From contig JAZKIX010000166.1 of NCBI GenBank assembly GCA_040384645.1, positions 1 through 30,688 on the forward strand: 30,688 nt of DNA. The letters run 5' to 3'. The notes beneath the pieces were generated by a model. The model was not told the DNA's origin. It ran no database searches and saw only the letters and a list, made by a program, of their open reading frames with translations. Shown here in pieces: positions 30,211-30,688 of this stretch (its first letter is position 1; every line of letters starts with the position of its first letter). Source of the stretch: JAZKIX01 sp040384645. GTDB lineage: Bacteria > Pseudomonadota > Gammaproteobacteria > Burkholderiales > Burkholderiaceae_D. The translations under genes were made by a program, and so were the position numbers.

Positions 30211-30688
30211 TGAGCATGAACCTGGTCACTTTGCTCTACCTGATCGCCTCGGTCTGCTTCATCCAGGCGCTCAAGGGCCTGTCGCATCCATCGAGCGCGC
30301 GGCGCGGCAATGCTTTCGGCATGTCCGGCATGGCGATTGCCATATTCACGACGATTGCGCTGATCGTCAAACTGGTAGGCGAGGGTTCCGGTTCCAACTT
30401 CGGCTATGGCCTGGTCGTGGGCGGCATCGTGGTCGGCGGCTCTATCGGCGCGGTGCTGGCGCGCCGGGTCGAGATGACCAAGATGCCGGAGCTGGTGGCT
30501 GCCATGCATTCGCTGATCGGGCTGGCCGCAGTCTGTATCGCGGTGGCTGCCGTGTCAGAGCCGTGGGCCTTCCGCATTGCAGCGCTGGATGAGCCGCTGC
30601 CCTTCGGCAACCGGTTGGAATTATTTATCGGTACTTTCGTCGGCGCGATCACCTTTTCCGGTTCCGTCATCGCCTTTGGCAAGTTGTC
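30210..30688 (+). CDS. pntB: NAD(P) transhydrogenase subunit beta (PntB), 3' end outside window
   Basis: The frame starts at the ATG at 30210, which shares one base with the pntAB stop, and stays open to the window edge (159 codons seen of roughly 460-480 expected for PntB). The visible part is the membrane half of domain II: LVTLLYLIASVCFIQALKGL, SHPSSARRGNAFGMSGMAIAIFTTIAL, GGIVVGGSIGAVLARRVEMTKMPELVAAMHSLIGLAA, and FIGTFVGAITFSGSVIAFGKL. These match PntB. The MPELVAAMHS histidine block is the conserved proton-path segment. The NADP(H)-binding domain III lies beyond the edge. Confidence 0.96.
   Translation, partial: MSMNLVTLLYLIASVCFIQALKGLSHPSSARRGNAFGMSGMAIAIFTTIALIVKLVGEGSGSNFGYGLVVGGIVVGGSIGAVLARRVEMTKMPELVAAMHSLIGLAAVCIAVAAVSEPWAFRIAALDEPLPFGNRLELFIGTFVGAITFSGSVIAFGKL

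Overview
The window looks like a chromosomal segment of a betaproteobacterium, most likely Burkholderiales and probably Oxalobacteraceae. I infer this from moderate-to-high GC content, the style of the proteins (a split PntAA/PntAB/PntB transhydrogenase, NudJ-MnmA, an OsmC-YcaO fusion, an FMN-binding glutamate-synthase-like protein) and intergenic regions rich in small hairpin repeats. No taxonomic marker such as rRNA is present. There are no tRNA or rRNA genes, no CRISPR array, no recognisable insertion sequence and no phage genes.

Layout. At 1-827 (minus) is the 5' part of a secreted RICIN-like lectin gene, cut by the window edge. A peroxiredoxin (1327-1845, plus) converges through a shared bidirectional terminator on a secreted PHB-depolymerase-type esterase with a CBM2-like tail (1944-3539, minus). 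A repeat-rich gap follows, then an OsmC-YcaO fusion gene (4474-6702, minus). From 15881 down to 6968 runs a minus-strand alpha-glucoside (trehalose/maltose type) uptake and hydrolysis cluster in transcriptional order: binding protein, two permeases, GH13 glucosidase, ATPase, GH31 glucosidase. The first permease gene is broken near its start by a 12-N assembly gap and 33 bases of unrelated sequence. After a 925-bp repeat-rich spacer come a TetR repressor (16807-17403) and a short-chain dehydrogenase (17758-18492). Both promoters carry the same 15-bp operator. A minus-strand block follows: FMN-glutamate-synthase-like protein, mnmA, nudJ, an orphan hybrid-topology histidine kinase, a family-3 solute-binding protein, and a secreted M12-type metalloprotease. 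The window ends with a plus-strand pntAA-panD-pntAB-pntB run, in which aspartate decarboxylase sits inside the transhydrogenase operon.

How the genes work together. The sugar cluster can import alpha-linked disaccharides or oligosaccharides and split them in the cytoplasm. Several secreted proteins (lectin, esterase/CBM2, metalloprotease) suggest a polymer-degrading lifestyle. The pnt/panD operon joins NADPH supply with beta-alanine supply for pantothenate and CoA.

The most novel signal is a family of four intergenic repeats (3871-3945, 16582-16656, 22318-22392, 25665-25739). All align over exactly 75 bp without gaps and share conserved ends, a CCGCA-centred core and two potential hairpins. 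One hairpin shows a compensatory base-pair change. I do not recognise the family.
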